Assembly: GCA_017163975.1 (NCBI GenBank)
Contig: JAFFSR010000016.1
Location: forward strand, 749,501 to 813,500
Origin: Anastatus disparis
Taxonomy: Eukaryota > Arthropoda > Insecta > Hymenoptera > Eupelmidae
Length of the DNA: 64,000 nt
Reading direction: 5' to 3'
Shown: piece after piece, positions 25,725-37,270 of the stretch
Layout of the letters: each line of letters begins with the position of its first letter
Numbering within the stretch: position 1 is the first letter of the stretch
The notes under the pieces: generated by a model
What the model saw: only the letters and a program-made list of their open reading frames with translations
What the model was told of the DNA's origin: nothing
The model's database searches: none
Program-made: the position numbers and the translations under genes

Positions 25725-25976
25725 TCGGTGTATCTTCAAATTAAAGGTCGAGCGCAATAGATATTATTATTATGAACATATATGCACAAGAAAAAAATAT
25801 CTACCGGTTCGTTTTTGAGAAAAGTAAGTAACGTGAAAATATTATAAACATAAACTTTTACTTTGGTGTTACTTACTTTTCTCAAAAACAAACCAGTAGA
25901 TATTTTTTTTCTTGTGTATAGATGTTCATAATAATAATATCTATTGCGCTCGACCTTTAATTTAAAGATACACCGA
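25725..25976. mobile_element. Palindromic MITE inside Gypsy-1 pol
   Basis: Hairpin of 252 bases with ends TCGGTGTATCTT and AAGATACACCGA, flanked by TTTAA at 25720-25724 and 25977-25981. The arms are self-complementary almost throughout (GGTCGAGCGCAATAG near each end). It interrupts the pol region between protease and RT. The TIR differs from the two TTAA MITEs. Confidence 0.75.
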
Positions 25977-25981
25977 TTTAA

Positions 25982-27120
25982 ACTTTTTTATTGAATTTTG
26001 GCAATATGCTTTCATCGATTTCTATGTATATTTTCTTTTTAGTTTCTTTTTCTTTGTATGTTTCTTTTGTTTTAGTATCCATATCATTGTTTAATAATTT
26101 ATAATTATTAGTAATTTGTTCTTCAATCCATTTATTTGTTATTATATTTCTTGCTTTCAACTCTTCATCTTGACTTTCTTTTTTTATTTTATCAATATCT
26201 TTGTTAATTTTTGCTTCTTTATTTTAAATAATTTTTTGTTCCCGATTTGATTTAGAAATTACGTATATTTTTTCATCACTTAATTGCTTATTTGTATCAT
26301 TTATAATCTGCGTATCCACTTGAGCTATGCTCCTCGAGTGTACTTCTGAGGACATACAGTACTTTAACGCCTGCAATGCCTCTGTGTTTTGCATACGGGA
26401 ATTCATCGTCTGATGCTTTTCTATTTTTGTTTCTTCTCAATTAATATCTGTGATGAATACATTATTTATTTCCATATCTTCTTCTTGAAAATCACTGCTG
26501 TTACTAGATAACGGTGCACGATATTTATTATCATCGCTACCTTCTGAACTCTTACTCTGAGTACTCATCGAATGAATTGAATGTGTTGAGTTAGATGAAC
26601 TGCTTAACTGCTGAGATTCACTAGTTGTTGAGAAAGCAAATACTCTTTTATTGTTTGCTCAAAAAGGTGCAAATGGTATGCACGTCTTTATTGCAAATGA
26701 GTTATCATTTTTTATTGGTAGAATGACGCCTCCGACCATTACTCTATGTCCCAAGTTCTTTGCATGTGCACCTACAATATAAACGTTTGGAATTCCCAAT
26801 GATGTTTGTGGTATATACCCTTGTGAAATATCTGAACGTGTTATTGCTACTACATATGAAGTATGATTCGGTGGCACTTTCATTGTCTCTTCTATAATAA
26901 ATGGTATGCTTGTTCAAGGAGTAACCAAACTCATACTCATAAAATCTACTGTTATGTGATTTTTTCTGCATAACTCTGCTCCAATTAAAGCTGGTGTTCT
27001 GATTCGAAACTTATCTCACACAATAAAGAATGGTATACTAAGTTTAAGTTTTTCTATTAGGACATAGGTTACACCATATGTTTTCTGTGGCATTTTACCC
27101 ATACCTACTAATGGTGGAGT
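25982..27120 (-). pseudogene. pol: Gypsy-1 protease C-terminus and pol linker
   Basis: A series of open pieces (26971-26659, 26406-26224, 26160-25982) in near-continuous order follows the protease. The first has LGHRVMVGGV and other beta-strand-like text. The later ones are hydrophilic and Lys-rich. No known domain beyond the end of the protease. Several stops. Confidence 0.5.
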
Positions 27121-27570
27121 TTAAGTCCTTTTAATTATTGCATCTGGCATTAATGATGATGGTTTTATTACATTCGGTTGTGCGCCTGTATCTACCATTA
27201 CCTCAATTTGGTAAGTTGAGAAGTGTTTTGATTTCAAACTAATCACCGGAATATCTTCTAGTAGCGACACTGCTGTAAAGTTTATACAGTAGGGTAGGTG
27301 CTCTGGGATGTTATAATATTTGATTAATTTGTTAATTATTATATGAGATTGTGTTGCTCGTGAGTTGTCCAGACCCCCACGAGTCCTCTGCTCGTTTCCC
27401 TGCCTTTCTCTATTTTGTTTTAAATAACATTGAGCTTCCGCATGTCTTTTTCTTTTGCAATATGAGCACTCTGGGCTTTCCATGTATCTTTTTGTTCTAC
27501 AATCTTCCATCGTGTGACCGACTCTCTTATAATAATCAAAAAGTGTAACGTATGAAAAATTATTTATATT
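27121..27570 (-). pseudogene. gag-pro: Gypsy-1 nucleocapsid and protease
   Basis: Two zinc knuckles are expected. The first has lost its leading Cys (DYYKRVGHTMEDC), while the second is intact (CSYCKRKRHAEAQC, CCHC spacing). The aspartic protease motif VMVDTGAQPNVI follows, with the usual DTGA catalytic signature near 27190. A stop lies shortly after. Confidence 0.75.
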
Positions 27571-28460
27571 TTTCGACGGGTTACTTTTTCCTGGTGCGTC
27601 TTTATATACTTTATTCTCGTTTCCAGGCGGTCTATTAGTAACATTGCGATTAAAATTATGATCATTAAAATTTTTATTATTATAGTAAAGATTAAAAAGA
27701 CGATTATTGTTATTAAAATTTGGGTTATAATCTTTCTCAAATTGACGGGGCCTGTAGCCGTGTTTCTCCCCATCAGTTTACATTTGTTTTTCAACTCTAA
27801 TCGCGACATCATAAAGTTCTGATAATGTTTTAATATCTGGTTTTAATAAAATTCTGTGATCTGGCGGTAATCCTTGTCTAAATCCATCCATAATTTCCCT
27901 TTCTGAATTTTCTTCTTGTAATTTCGTTAATGTTTTGATGCCTAATTCGCAACACGTACAGTCTGCTATAGCTAATTTTATCTCCGCAACATGTGATATA
28001 TATTCGATACCGGATTCCGAAATACGTTTAGCTATTGTCGCGAGCTGTCCTCGAAAATGATTTGATGTTTGATTTGGAGTGAATACACGTTTTAATCGTG
28101 TTAGAAAAGCGTCTATTGTTTCGAACTCCTGCCCTTCAAGAGCTACGTATGCGCTATCATTTAATTTGCTTTCTAATAATTTCACGGCTTCGAGTTGAGT
28201 GTATGTTGGTATTTCAGTTTTTATTCGCCTACATGCTTTAATGAATTTATAAACGTTTGTTCCATCGAAAGTCGGTACCGAAGATAATGCCGTTTTTAAA
28301 ATAATTGATAATGAAACTTTTTTTACTCTACCAACGTCGCTAAATATTGTACTTTTTTGATTTGTTATCACCGGGTTTGAATTTCCTGCCAAGCTAGATG
28401 TATTTAATAATGCTTTTTCGAGTTCTTTTTCTTCTTCTTTATTTAATAATTTCTGCAATA
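27571..28460 (-). pseudogene. gag: Gypsy-1 gag capsid
   Basis: The open piece of 226 codons (28458-27778) has the capsid-like helical text of Ty3/Gypsy gag (PTFDGTNVYKFI; FLTRLKRVFTP; GFRQGLPP). An Asn-rich basic stretch (27770-27570, in a shifted frame) links it to the zinc knuckles. The 5' LTR and primer site are missing: similarity to the element ends near 28670, where inverted repeat 2 begins. Confidence 0.7.
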
Positions 28461-28677
28461 ATTTCTCTAAAGTTTCAAGCCTTTTATTTACTTCCGTTTT
28501 TTTATTTGCATTTACATATTATATATTATTATTATTTATTATTCGTGAAATATCTTATTCATTACGCGCACTTTTTGCTTCGACGGTACAACGCACTTGT
28601 TAATAATGACTCAGTTGCATAATCACTTGTATGCTATTCTTATTGAATATATTCGTGACTGTATTGATTGTCTACGT

Positions 28678-30640
28678 ACATTTTACAATTTTGTATTGAT
28701 TTTCTTTTTATGAATTCTCTCTCTTCCTTCACTTACTACTTTCTCAAGTGTATATTCTTTAACAAATTTTCGTTAAGTTATATTTAAAGATAGATGCTTT
28801 CTCGATATTCATTTCTTTATGTATTATTATATTTTTATACATACGCGTGTTGAATATTCTTTATAAGTTTTCTTGTGCAATATTCGTAATATTTATTTTT
28901 AATGTTTATTTATACTATATTATTGTTTATTTCTTTTTAAATTGAAAATCATCCATATGAAAATATTCTTATTATTTTATTTGCAGTTTGAATTATTTTA
29001 AAAATTTATTTTTCTTTAAAATAACACAGCCACACAAAAAAAAATGTCAAAACCCACGGACCAGACCATATATACCTTATGTTTTTGAGGTAGCTGATTC
29101 CGAACCCGTGGTCCATTTGACCCCATCACTTCAGGGTCAAGGTCAGGTCAAAGTCAAATTTACAAAATCAACGGCAACCAAGGTTTAACAGTATACATAT
29201 ATGTTTTTGGGGTCGCTGAATCCGAATCCGTGGTCCGTTTGACTCCATCACCTCATAGTGAAGGTTATTTGAAGGTAAAATCGACAAAATTCTTGTAAAA
29301 CAAACCAAACTTCATGCCATTTATTTTTTCTTACTATACCTTACACGTTTCTCATCAAATGATCGGTGCAAAGGTTTCCTTTTACGTTTTTTCCCAGTAG
29401 TTTTACAATCTCTTTTCAACATCCAGCAGTAGTCGGCCAGCATACTAGCATCCCATCTACCTTGATAACGCTTCTCCATTACTTTAATGTCTTGGTGAAA
29501 ACGCTCTCCCTGTTCTTCGCTATAATCGCCACAGTTTTCAGGAAAACTATCCAAATGATTGTGCAGAAAATGTAGTTTGTAATTCATTAGGCAACCCATA
29601 TTCCCATAGTTCTCAACCATTTTAGATACAATTACTTTGTAATTTGGGCTTCTGCGATTACCCAAAAAGTTTTCAGTAACTTCCTTAAAGCTAAGCCATG
29701 CAGCTTTCTCAATGTTTGTCATGGAACTAATGAACTGGTCATCAGCCTTCATTTTTCTAATTTCAGGACCGTCAAAAATACCTTCCTTCAATTTTGCATC
29801 TGATTTACTTGGAAATTTACTTTCCAAGTATTTAAAGCACTGGCTATCTTTATTTAAAGCTTTAACGAATTGTTGCATCACACCAAGTTTTATGTGTAAT
29901 GGAGGAATGAGAACTCTTTTTGGATCAACCAATGGAGTAGCTATAACGTTACTCTTTCCGACGTCGAGAGATTTTCTTTCAGGCCATTTATGATTTGTAT
30001 AGTGCTTTGCACGGTCTCTACTATCCCATAAGCACAAGAAACATGGCGTCTTTGTAAATCCAGACTGCTGTCCTAACAATATTCCAGAAACTTTCAAATC
30101 AGCACATATCCGCCATTCATGCTTATCATACTGAATATTTTGTATTATAATTTTGAGATTATCGTATGTTTCCTTCATTGTAGTGGAGTGCGCTATAGGA
30201 ACTGAGGCATAGTGGTTGCTATTGTGTAGTAATACGGCTTTTAAACTTCTTTTTGATGAATCTATGAACAATCTCCATTCTTCGTCTTTATGCACATTAG
30301 GTTTAATTTCATTCATTAAACCTTTTACGTCTACAATATACTATTTTATCACCATTATGATTCATTTCTTCAAAGTATGGTTCGAAACTTTTGCTTCTTT
30401 TTCTGTAAAAAGATACTTTAGTAGATTTTGCCAACTGATTCATGCCTTTTAAAACTGAAGCTAAATGTTCTGCTCCATCTTTAGGTAAGTTAAGCTCTCT
30501 AACTAGGTCGTTTAGTTTATCTTGAGTCCATAACTTTACGCTTTTGTCTTTTTGGCCCGCTGGAAGGAAAATATCGTCATCGTCATCATCATCATCATCA
30601 TTTTCAATTTCTTCATCACTATAGCTTTCATACGATTCAT
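28678..30640 (+). repeat. Left arm of inverted repeat 2
   Basis: Reverse complement of 31797-36322, apart from the long tandem array in the right arm. It contains an outer non-coding part (28678-29030), 1.5 units of the 122-bp repeat (about 29030-29310), and the C-terminal two-thirds of gene B. The inner edge falls in the acid-rich linker of gene B. Confidence 0.85.
29030..29310 (-). repeat. 122-bp repeat, about 1.5-2 units
   Basis: Contains the same ATTCCGAACCCGTGGTCC and ATCCGAATCCGTGGTCC blocks as the right-hand array, on the opposite strand. It shows the pre-expansion state of the array that lies 3' of gene C. Confidence 0.8.
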
Positions 30641-31178
30641 CTTCTAAGTCATTATTATCAATTCCACCCCCATTAATGCCGCCACTGACTTCGTTATCTT
30701 CTTCATCATTTTTTTCATCGTTGGTATCTGATCCAATAGATAGCCTCTCAAGAAGATCGAGCTCTTTATCGCTTCCCGATTTTTCGATAGGTCTTTTTAC
30801 AGAAATAACATCAGCATAATTTACTGTTGCTTTAATTTTACTATTAATTCCAATAATTTCGGTATTACAGAAGTAACAATCCTCTCTTCTATCTGGTTGA
30901 TACCATTCCATTAGGCTATTAAATTTAACTTTGTCATCTTCTTTTGTTTTATTCCACTTACAAAGCATTTGACGACATTGTTCGCAGATACTACATGGAG
31001 TCCACTTTTCTATAACTACATCAGTTTCTAATTTGAAGCAAGTTTTGTAAATTTTTCTGAGATTCTCATTGAAATGTCTTCGAGATTTTTGCGGAGTGAA
31101 TACTCCGCAGACAAAACAAAAAAGATTAGAATTTTTTGTGCAAATATGCCCTTGAGATGTAGAAGGTGAATTTTGCAT
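29321..31178 (-). pseudogene. Gene B: homologue of gene A, one shared frameshift
   Basis: Two overlapping frames cover the whole protein. The first (ATG at 31178 is the best start; an upstream ATG at 31235 is less likely) gives the N-terminal Cys-rich domain (CFVCGVF, CSICEQC, DCYFC) and a linker with a run of Asp. The second (30316-29321, 331 residues) gives RLFIDSS, CADLK, CFLCLWDSRDR, SEEQGERFHQD and ADYCWMLKRD, and a basic C-terminus. Compared with gene A, two bases are missing between the Tyr-Cys and Asp-Val codons near 30327. The same defect is present in gene C. Otherwise the frame is clean and Trp is present where gene A has TGA. Confidence 0.7.
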
Positions 31179-31796
31179 GATTTTCAGTATAACCCCGCAC
31201 GTAAGGGATCCTGGTCCGATCGCAGGTGAGTCCACTGTCCCGGAGGTGATAACTCTTATACCTCTCCGAGGCTAAGTATAAGAGCTTTCCGACTTTGACG
31301 AGGACAGTGTCAACTCGTCGTCGGACACACTACAGCTTCATCCTCACACCCTAACGTCCCCCTGCGAGGCAGTGCGCTTCCACTGGCATCGTTACCCCGA
31401 CAAACTTATGAGCGGATCATTCCACACATCCCCGTTTGGGGCAGTGTCACCGTCACAGTTTTTGTCGAGGAAGCAGGTGAAGGCTACGTTGACGAAAAAA
31501 ATTCATGTTTAATTTTTTCTTATTCATTTAACCGTACATTTGTACAATTAGAAAATGCATGCTTACTTTCTACACAATTCTTCACGTATATCACAGAACA
31601 CTCTTATGCAATTTGAAATTGTATAATGTACGATCTCACAAATAAGAGAAAATTAAATATGATCTTTTGTTCTTCAAAGTAGCCTTGTATTAAAATGAAA
31701 TTAATCAATATTGTACTAAAATTCGCAAATACCGTGGTTTAGGTTTGTTTTGCATGAATCTAGTACATTTCACCTTGAAATTACCTTTACTCAATG
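31179..31796. other. Centre of inverted repeat 2, non-coding
   Basis: GC-richer at 31200-31490 than any neighbour, then AT-rich. It lies just upstream of the gene B start, so it may hold that promoter. I recognise no element. It is unique within this window. Confidence 0.4.
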
Positions 31797-33115
31797 TAGC
31801 GAGTCCTATGAAAGTGATAGTAATGAAGAAACTGCAGATGATGATGATGATGACGATGACGATATTTTCCTTCCAGCGGGCCAAAAAGACAAAAGCGTAA
31901 AGTTATGGACTCAAGATAAACTAAACGACCTAGTTAGAGAGCTTAACTTACCTAAAGATGGAGCAGAACATTTAGCTTCAGTTTCAAAAGGCATGAATCA
32001 GTCGGCAAAATCTACTAGAGTATCTTTTTACAGAACAAGTAGCAAAAGTTTCGAACCATACTTTGAAGAAATGAATCATAATAGTGATAAAATAGTATAT
32101 TGTAGACGTAAAAGGTTTAATGAATGAAATTAAACCTAATGTGTATAAAGACGAAGAATGGAGATTGTTCATAGATTCATCAAAAAGAAGTTTAAGAGCC
32201 GTATTACTACACAATAGCAACCACTATGCCTCAGTTCCTATAGCGCACTCCACTACAATGAAGAAAACATACGATAATCTCAAAATTATAATACAAAATA
32301 TTCAGTATGATAAGCATAAATGGCGGATATGTGCTGATTTGAAAGTTTCTGGAATATTGTTAGGACAGCAGTCTGGATTTACAAAGACGCCATGTTTCTT
32401 GTGCTTATGGGATAGTAGAGACCGTGCAAAGCACTATACAAATCATAAATGGCCTAAAAGAAAATCTCTCGACGTCGGAGAGAGTAACGTTATAGCTACT
32501 CCATTGGTTGATCCGAAAAGAGTTCTCATTCCTCCATTACACATAAAACTTGGTGTGATGAAACAATTCGTTAAAGCTTTAGATAAAGGTAGCCAGTGCT
32601 TTAAATACTTGGAAAGTAAATTTCCAAGTAAATCAGATGCAAAATTGAAGGAAGGTATTTTTGACGGTCCTGAAATTAGAAAAATGATGGCTGATGACCA
32701 GTTCATTAGTTCCATGACAAACATTGAGAAAGCTGCATGGCTTAGCTTTAAGGAAGTTACTGAAAACTTTTTGGGTAATCGCAGAAGCCCAAATTACAAA
32801 GTAATTGTATCTAAAATGGTTGAGAACTATGGGAATATGGGTTGCCTACTGAATTACAAACTACATTTTCTGCACAATCACTTGGATAGTTTTCCTGAAA
32901 ACTGTGGCGATTATAGCGAAGAACAGGGAGAGCATTTTCACCAAGACATTAAAGTAATGCAGAAGCGTTATCAAGGTAGGTGGGATGCTAGTATGCTGGC
33001 CGACTACTGCTGGATGTTGAAAAGAGATTGTAAAACTACTGGGAAAAAACGTAAAAGGAAACCTTTGCACCGATCATTTGATGAGAAACGTGTAAGGTAT
33101 AGTGAGAAAAAATAA
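31797..33115 (+). pseudogene. Gene C: N-truncated mirror copy of gene B
   Basis: Homology to gene B starts abruptly at the acid-rich linker (ESYESDS) and runs to the natural stop. The zinc-binding N-terminal domain is absent, and the frame that enters from 31750 is unrelated sequence. The same two-base frameshift lies near 32105, so the two pieces are 31797-32127 and 32120-33115. The second is open for 331 codons, with the candidate D, D, E positions as in gene B. A few residue changes separate B and C (for example QGERFHQD versus QGEHFHQD). Confidence 0.75.
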
Positions 33116-33118
33116 ATA

Positions 33119-35920
33119 GCATGAAGTTTGGTTTGTTTTACAAGAATTTTGTCGATTTTACCTTCAAATAACCTTCACTATGAGGTGATGGAGTCAAACG
33201 GACCACGGATTCGGATTTGGCGACCCGAAAAACATATATGTATACTGTTAAACCTTGGTTGCCGTTAATTTTGTAAATTTGACCTTGACCTGACCTTGAC
33301 CCTGAGGTGATGGGGTCAAATGGCCCACGGATTCGGAATCAGCGACCTCAGAAACATATATGTATACTGTTAAACCTTGGTTGCCGTTAATTTTGTAAAT
33401 TTGACCTTGACCCGACCTTGACCCTGAGGTGATGGGGTCAAATGGACCACGGATGCGGAATCAGCGACCTCAAAAACATATATGTATACTGCTAAACCTT
33501 GGTTGCCGTTAATTTTGTAAATTTGACCTTGACCTGACCTTGACCCTGAGGTGATGGGGTCAAATGGACCACGGATTCGGAATCAGCGACCTCAAAAACA
33601 TATATGTATACTGTTAAACCTTGGTTGCCGTTAATTTTGTAAATTTGACCTTGACCTGACCTTGACCCTGAGGTGATGGGGTCAAATGGACCACGGATTC
33701 GGAATCAGCGACCTCAAAAACATATATGTATACTGTTAAACCTTGGTTGCCGTTAATTTTGTAAATTTGACCTTGACCTGACCTTGACCCTGAGGTAATG
33801 GGGTCAAATGAACCACGGATTCGGAATCAGCGACCTCAGAAACATATATGTATACTGTTAAACCTTGGTTGCCGTTAATTTTGTAAATTTGACCTTGACC
33901 TGACCTTGACCCTGAGGTGATTGGGTCAAATGGACCACGGATTCGGAATCAGCGACCACAAAAACATATATGTATATTGTTAAACCTTGGTTGCCGTTAA
34001 TTTTGTAAATTTGACCTTGACCTGACCTTGACCCTGAGGTGATGGGGTCAAATGGACCACGGATTCGGAATCAGCAACCTCAGAAACATATATGTATACT
34101 GTTAAACCTTGGTTGCCGTAAATTTTGTAAATTTGACCTTGACCTGACCTTGACCCTGAGGTGATGGGGTCAAATGGACCACGGATGCGGAATCAGCGAC
34201 CTCAAAAACATATATGTATATTGTTAAACCCTTGTTGCCGTTAATTTTGTAAATTTGACCTTGACCTGACCTTGACCCTGAGGTGATGGGGTCAAATAGA
34301 CCACGGATTCGGAATCAGCGACCTCAAAAACATATATGTATACTGTTAAACCTTGGTTGCCGTTAATTTTGTAAATTTGACCTTGACCTGACCTTGATTC
34401 TGAGGTGATGGGGTTAAATGGACCACGGATTCGGAATCAGCGACCTCAAAAACATATATGTATACTGTTAAACCTTGGTTGCCGTTAATTTTGTAAATTT
34501 GACCTTGACCTGACCTTGACCCTGAGGTGATGGGGTCAAATGAACCACGGATTCGGAATCAGCGACCTCAGAAACATATATGTATACTGTTAAACCTTGG
34601 TTGCCGTTAATTTTGTAAATTTGACCTTGACCTGACCTTGACCCTGAGGTGATTGGGTCAAATGGACCACGGATTCGGAATCAGCGACCTCAAAAACATA
34701 TATGTATATTGTTAAACCTTGGTTGCCGTTAATTTTGTAAATTTGACCTTGACCTGACCTTGACCCTGAGGTGATGGGGTCAAATGGACCACGGATTCAA
34801 AATCAGCGACCTCAAAAACATATATGTATACTGTTAAACCTTGGTTGCCGTTAATTTTGTAAATTTGACCTTGACCTGACCTTGACCCTGAGGTGATGGG
34901 GTTAAATGGACCACGGATTCGGAATCAGCGACCTCAAAAACATATATGTATACTGTTAGACCTTGGTTGCCGTTAATTTTGTAAATCTGACCTTGACCTG
35001 ACCTTGACCCTGAGGTGATGGGGTCAAATGGACCACGGATTCGGAATCAGCGACCTCAAAAACATATATGTATACTGTTAAACCTTGGTTGCCGTTAATT
35101 TTGTAAATTTGACCTTGACCTGACCTTGACCCTGAGGTGATGGGGTCAAATGGACCACGGATGCGGAATCATCGACCTCAAAAACATATATGTATATTGT
35201 TAAACCTTGGTTGCCGTTAATTTTGTAAATTTGACCTTGACCTGACCTTGACCCTGAGGTGATGGGGTCAAATGGACCACGGATTCGGAATCAGCGACCT
35301 CAAGAACATATATGTATACTGTTAAACCTTGGTTGCCGTTAATTTTGTAAATTTGACCTTGACCTGACCTTGACCCTGAGGTGATGGGGTTAAATGGACC
35401 ACGGATTCGGAATCAGCGACCTCAAAAACATATATGTATACTGTTAAACCTTGGTTGCCGTTAATTTTGTAAATTTGACCTTGACCTGACCTTGACCCTG
35501 AGGTGATGGGGTCAAATGGACCACGGATTCGGAATCAGCTACCTCAAAAACATATATGTATACTGTTAAACCTTGGTTGCCGTTAATTTTGTAAATTTGA
35601 CCTTGATTTGACCTTGACCCTGAGGTGATGGGGTGAAATGGACCACGGATTCGGAATCAGCGACCTCAAAAACATATATGTATACTGTTAAACCTTGGTT
35701 GCCGTTAATTTTGTAAATTTGACCTTGACCTGACCTTGACCCTGAGGTGATGGGGTCAAATGGACCACGGATTCGGAATCAGCGACCTCAAAAGCATATA
35801 TGTATACTGTTAAACCTTGGTTGCCGTTAATTTTGTAAATTTGACTTTGACCTGACCTTGACCCTGAGGTGATGGGGTCAAATGGACCACGGATTCGGAA
35901 TCAGCGACCTCAAGAACATA
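33119..35920 (+). repeat. 122-bp tandem array, about 23 units
   Basis: The landmark AACATATATG recurs at 33231, 33353 and 33475, fixing the period at 122. Units contain TTGACCTTGACCTGACCTTG, GGTGATGGGGTCAAATGGAC and CACGGATTCGGAATCAGC. Unit identity is very high. Rare variants recur at a spacing of 732 bases (six units), which shows block duplication. The array directly follows the stop of gene C and ends where the outer arm begins. Confidence 0.95.
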
Positions 35921-36410
35921 AGGTGTATATGGTCTGGTCCGTGGGTTTTGACATTTTTTTTTTGTGTGGCTGTGTTATTTTAAAGAAAAATAAATTTTTA
36001 AAATAATTCAAACTGCAAATAAAATAATAAGAATATTTTCATATGGATGATTTTCAATTTAAAAAGAAATAAACAATAATATAGTATAAATAACCATTAA
36101 AAATAAATATTACGAATATTGCACAAGAAAACCTATAAAGAATATTCAACACGCGTATGTATAAAAATATAATAATACATAAAGAAATGAATATCGAGAA
36201 AGCATCTATCTTTAAATATAACTTAACGAAAATTTGTTAAAGAATATACACTTGAGAAAGTAGTAAGTGAAGGAAGAGAAAGAATGCATAAAAAGAAAAT
36301 CAATACGAAATTGTAAAATTCGTATTTATTATTTTATTATAATTAATAATACATTAATTTATTTTTTTATTATTAAATATTATACTCAATTATGAAAAAA
36401 TATTAATATT

Positions 36411-37223
36411 AAATAAAATTTGTAACCACAAATATAACTTTTATCAATTATTTTTAATTAAAAACGAGTTCGATGAAAAAATTAAATTTATGTATCCCAT
36501 TCACGATATTACATCAGTTTACTGTAGTTGACAAATTTTTTCTAAATCACAGTCTTGAGAACTATAATCACAACTTTCTTCAACATTTAATTCATTTTCA
36601 CTGCAATCATTGTTTACACTGTTTTTACAAACCTTAAATTTTACACTTTCTTACTCTTCTCCAATAGACTTGTTAATCTCATTGACTCAATACATTAGTC
36701 TATTTTCTTCCTTTTTTTTAAATTTTTTTTTCTTATTTAAAGACTTCGTACTTTTCAAAAAATGAACTCCTTTATTAATTTGTGTCTGTTTTGCAGTTCT
36801 CTCAAGTTTTGGAAGCTCTAACGCTTTTTCTCTCTCTTCCTCGTTTTCTCTTTCTCTCTCACCCTCTTTTAGCGTACTTGCAAGGTAAGGTTAAAACAGA
36901 GTCATGGCAGCCTGAGAACTAACCTTAAATCTCTAAAATATTTATTTAAAGTCTCTGCCATTTTTACCATGCTGTAACATAATTTTTAGGCTTTTTGTGA
37001 TCCGTTTTAACTTTATCGTATTAGCAAGTATTAATTTTTGTAAAGAAATTCTCTCCATTGAAGAAAAAAATATATCTATGAATTTATTTGCATTAAGTAT
37101 ATATCTATATATATTAGCAATTTCACCATATTTTGGTCATTTTGTGATTAAAAAATTAGTCATAAAAAAATGACTAATAAATGACTAATGGCCATTTTTG
37201 AAAGGTCTATTTTCTACCAGGGA

Positions 37224-37226
<3 letters not shown>
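36411..37226 (-). repeat. Inverted partner of 55193-55999, left member
   Basis: On the minus strand it starts CCCTGGTAGAAAATAGACC, then carries a small palindrome of AGTCATTTATTAGTC type, a CT-rich or GA-rich stretch, and a short basic reading frame ending SIGEE-stop. The partner 18 kb away is collinear. I cannot assign a family. Confidence 0.75.

Positions 37227-37260
<34 letters not shown>
37227..37260. repeat. (TA)n microsatellite
   Basis: Short TA run between two elements. Confidence 0.85.
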
Positions 37261-37267
<7 letters not shown>

Positions 37268-37270
37268 ATA

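Larger units (their letters stand above)
31797..36322 (-). repeat. Right arm of inverted repeat 2
   Basis: Mirror of 28678-30640 with gene C, then the expanded 122-bp array, then the outer non-coding part (35930-36322) that matches 28678-29030 base for base with few differences. Confidence 0.85.

Noticed and set aside
29366..29993. Plus-strand frames opposite gene B, and minus-strand frames opposite gene C
   Set aside because: Mirror images of each other and antisense to the conserved protein. Motifs lie only on the sense strand.
33119..35920. CRISPR-like or coding repeat array
   Set aside because: The units abut without unique spacers, the DNA is eukaryotic and no frame stays open through the units.
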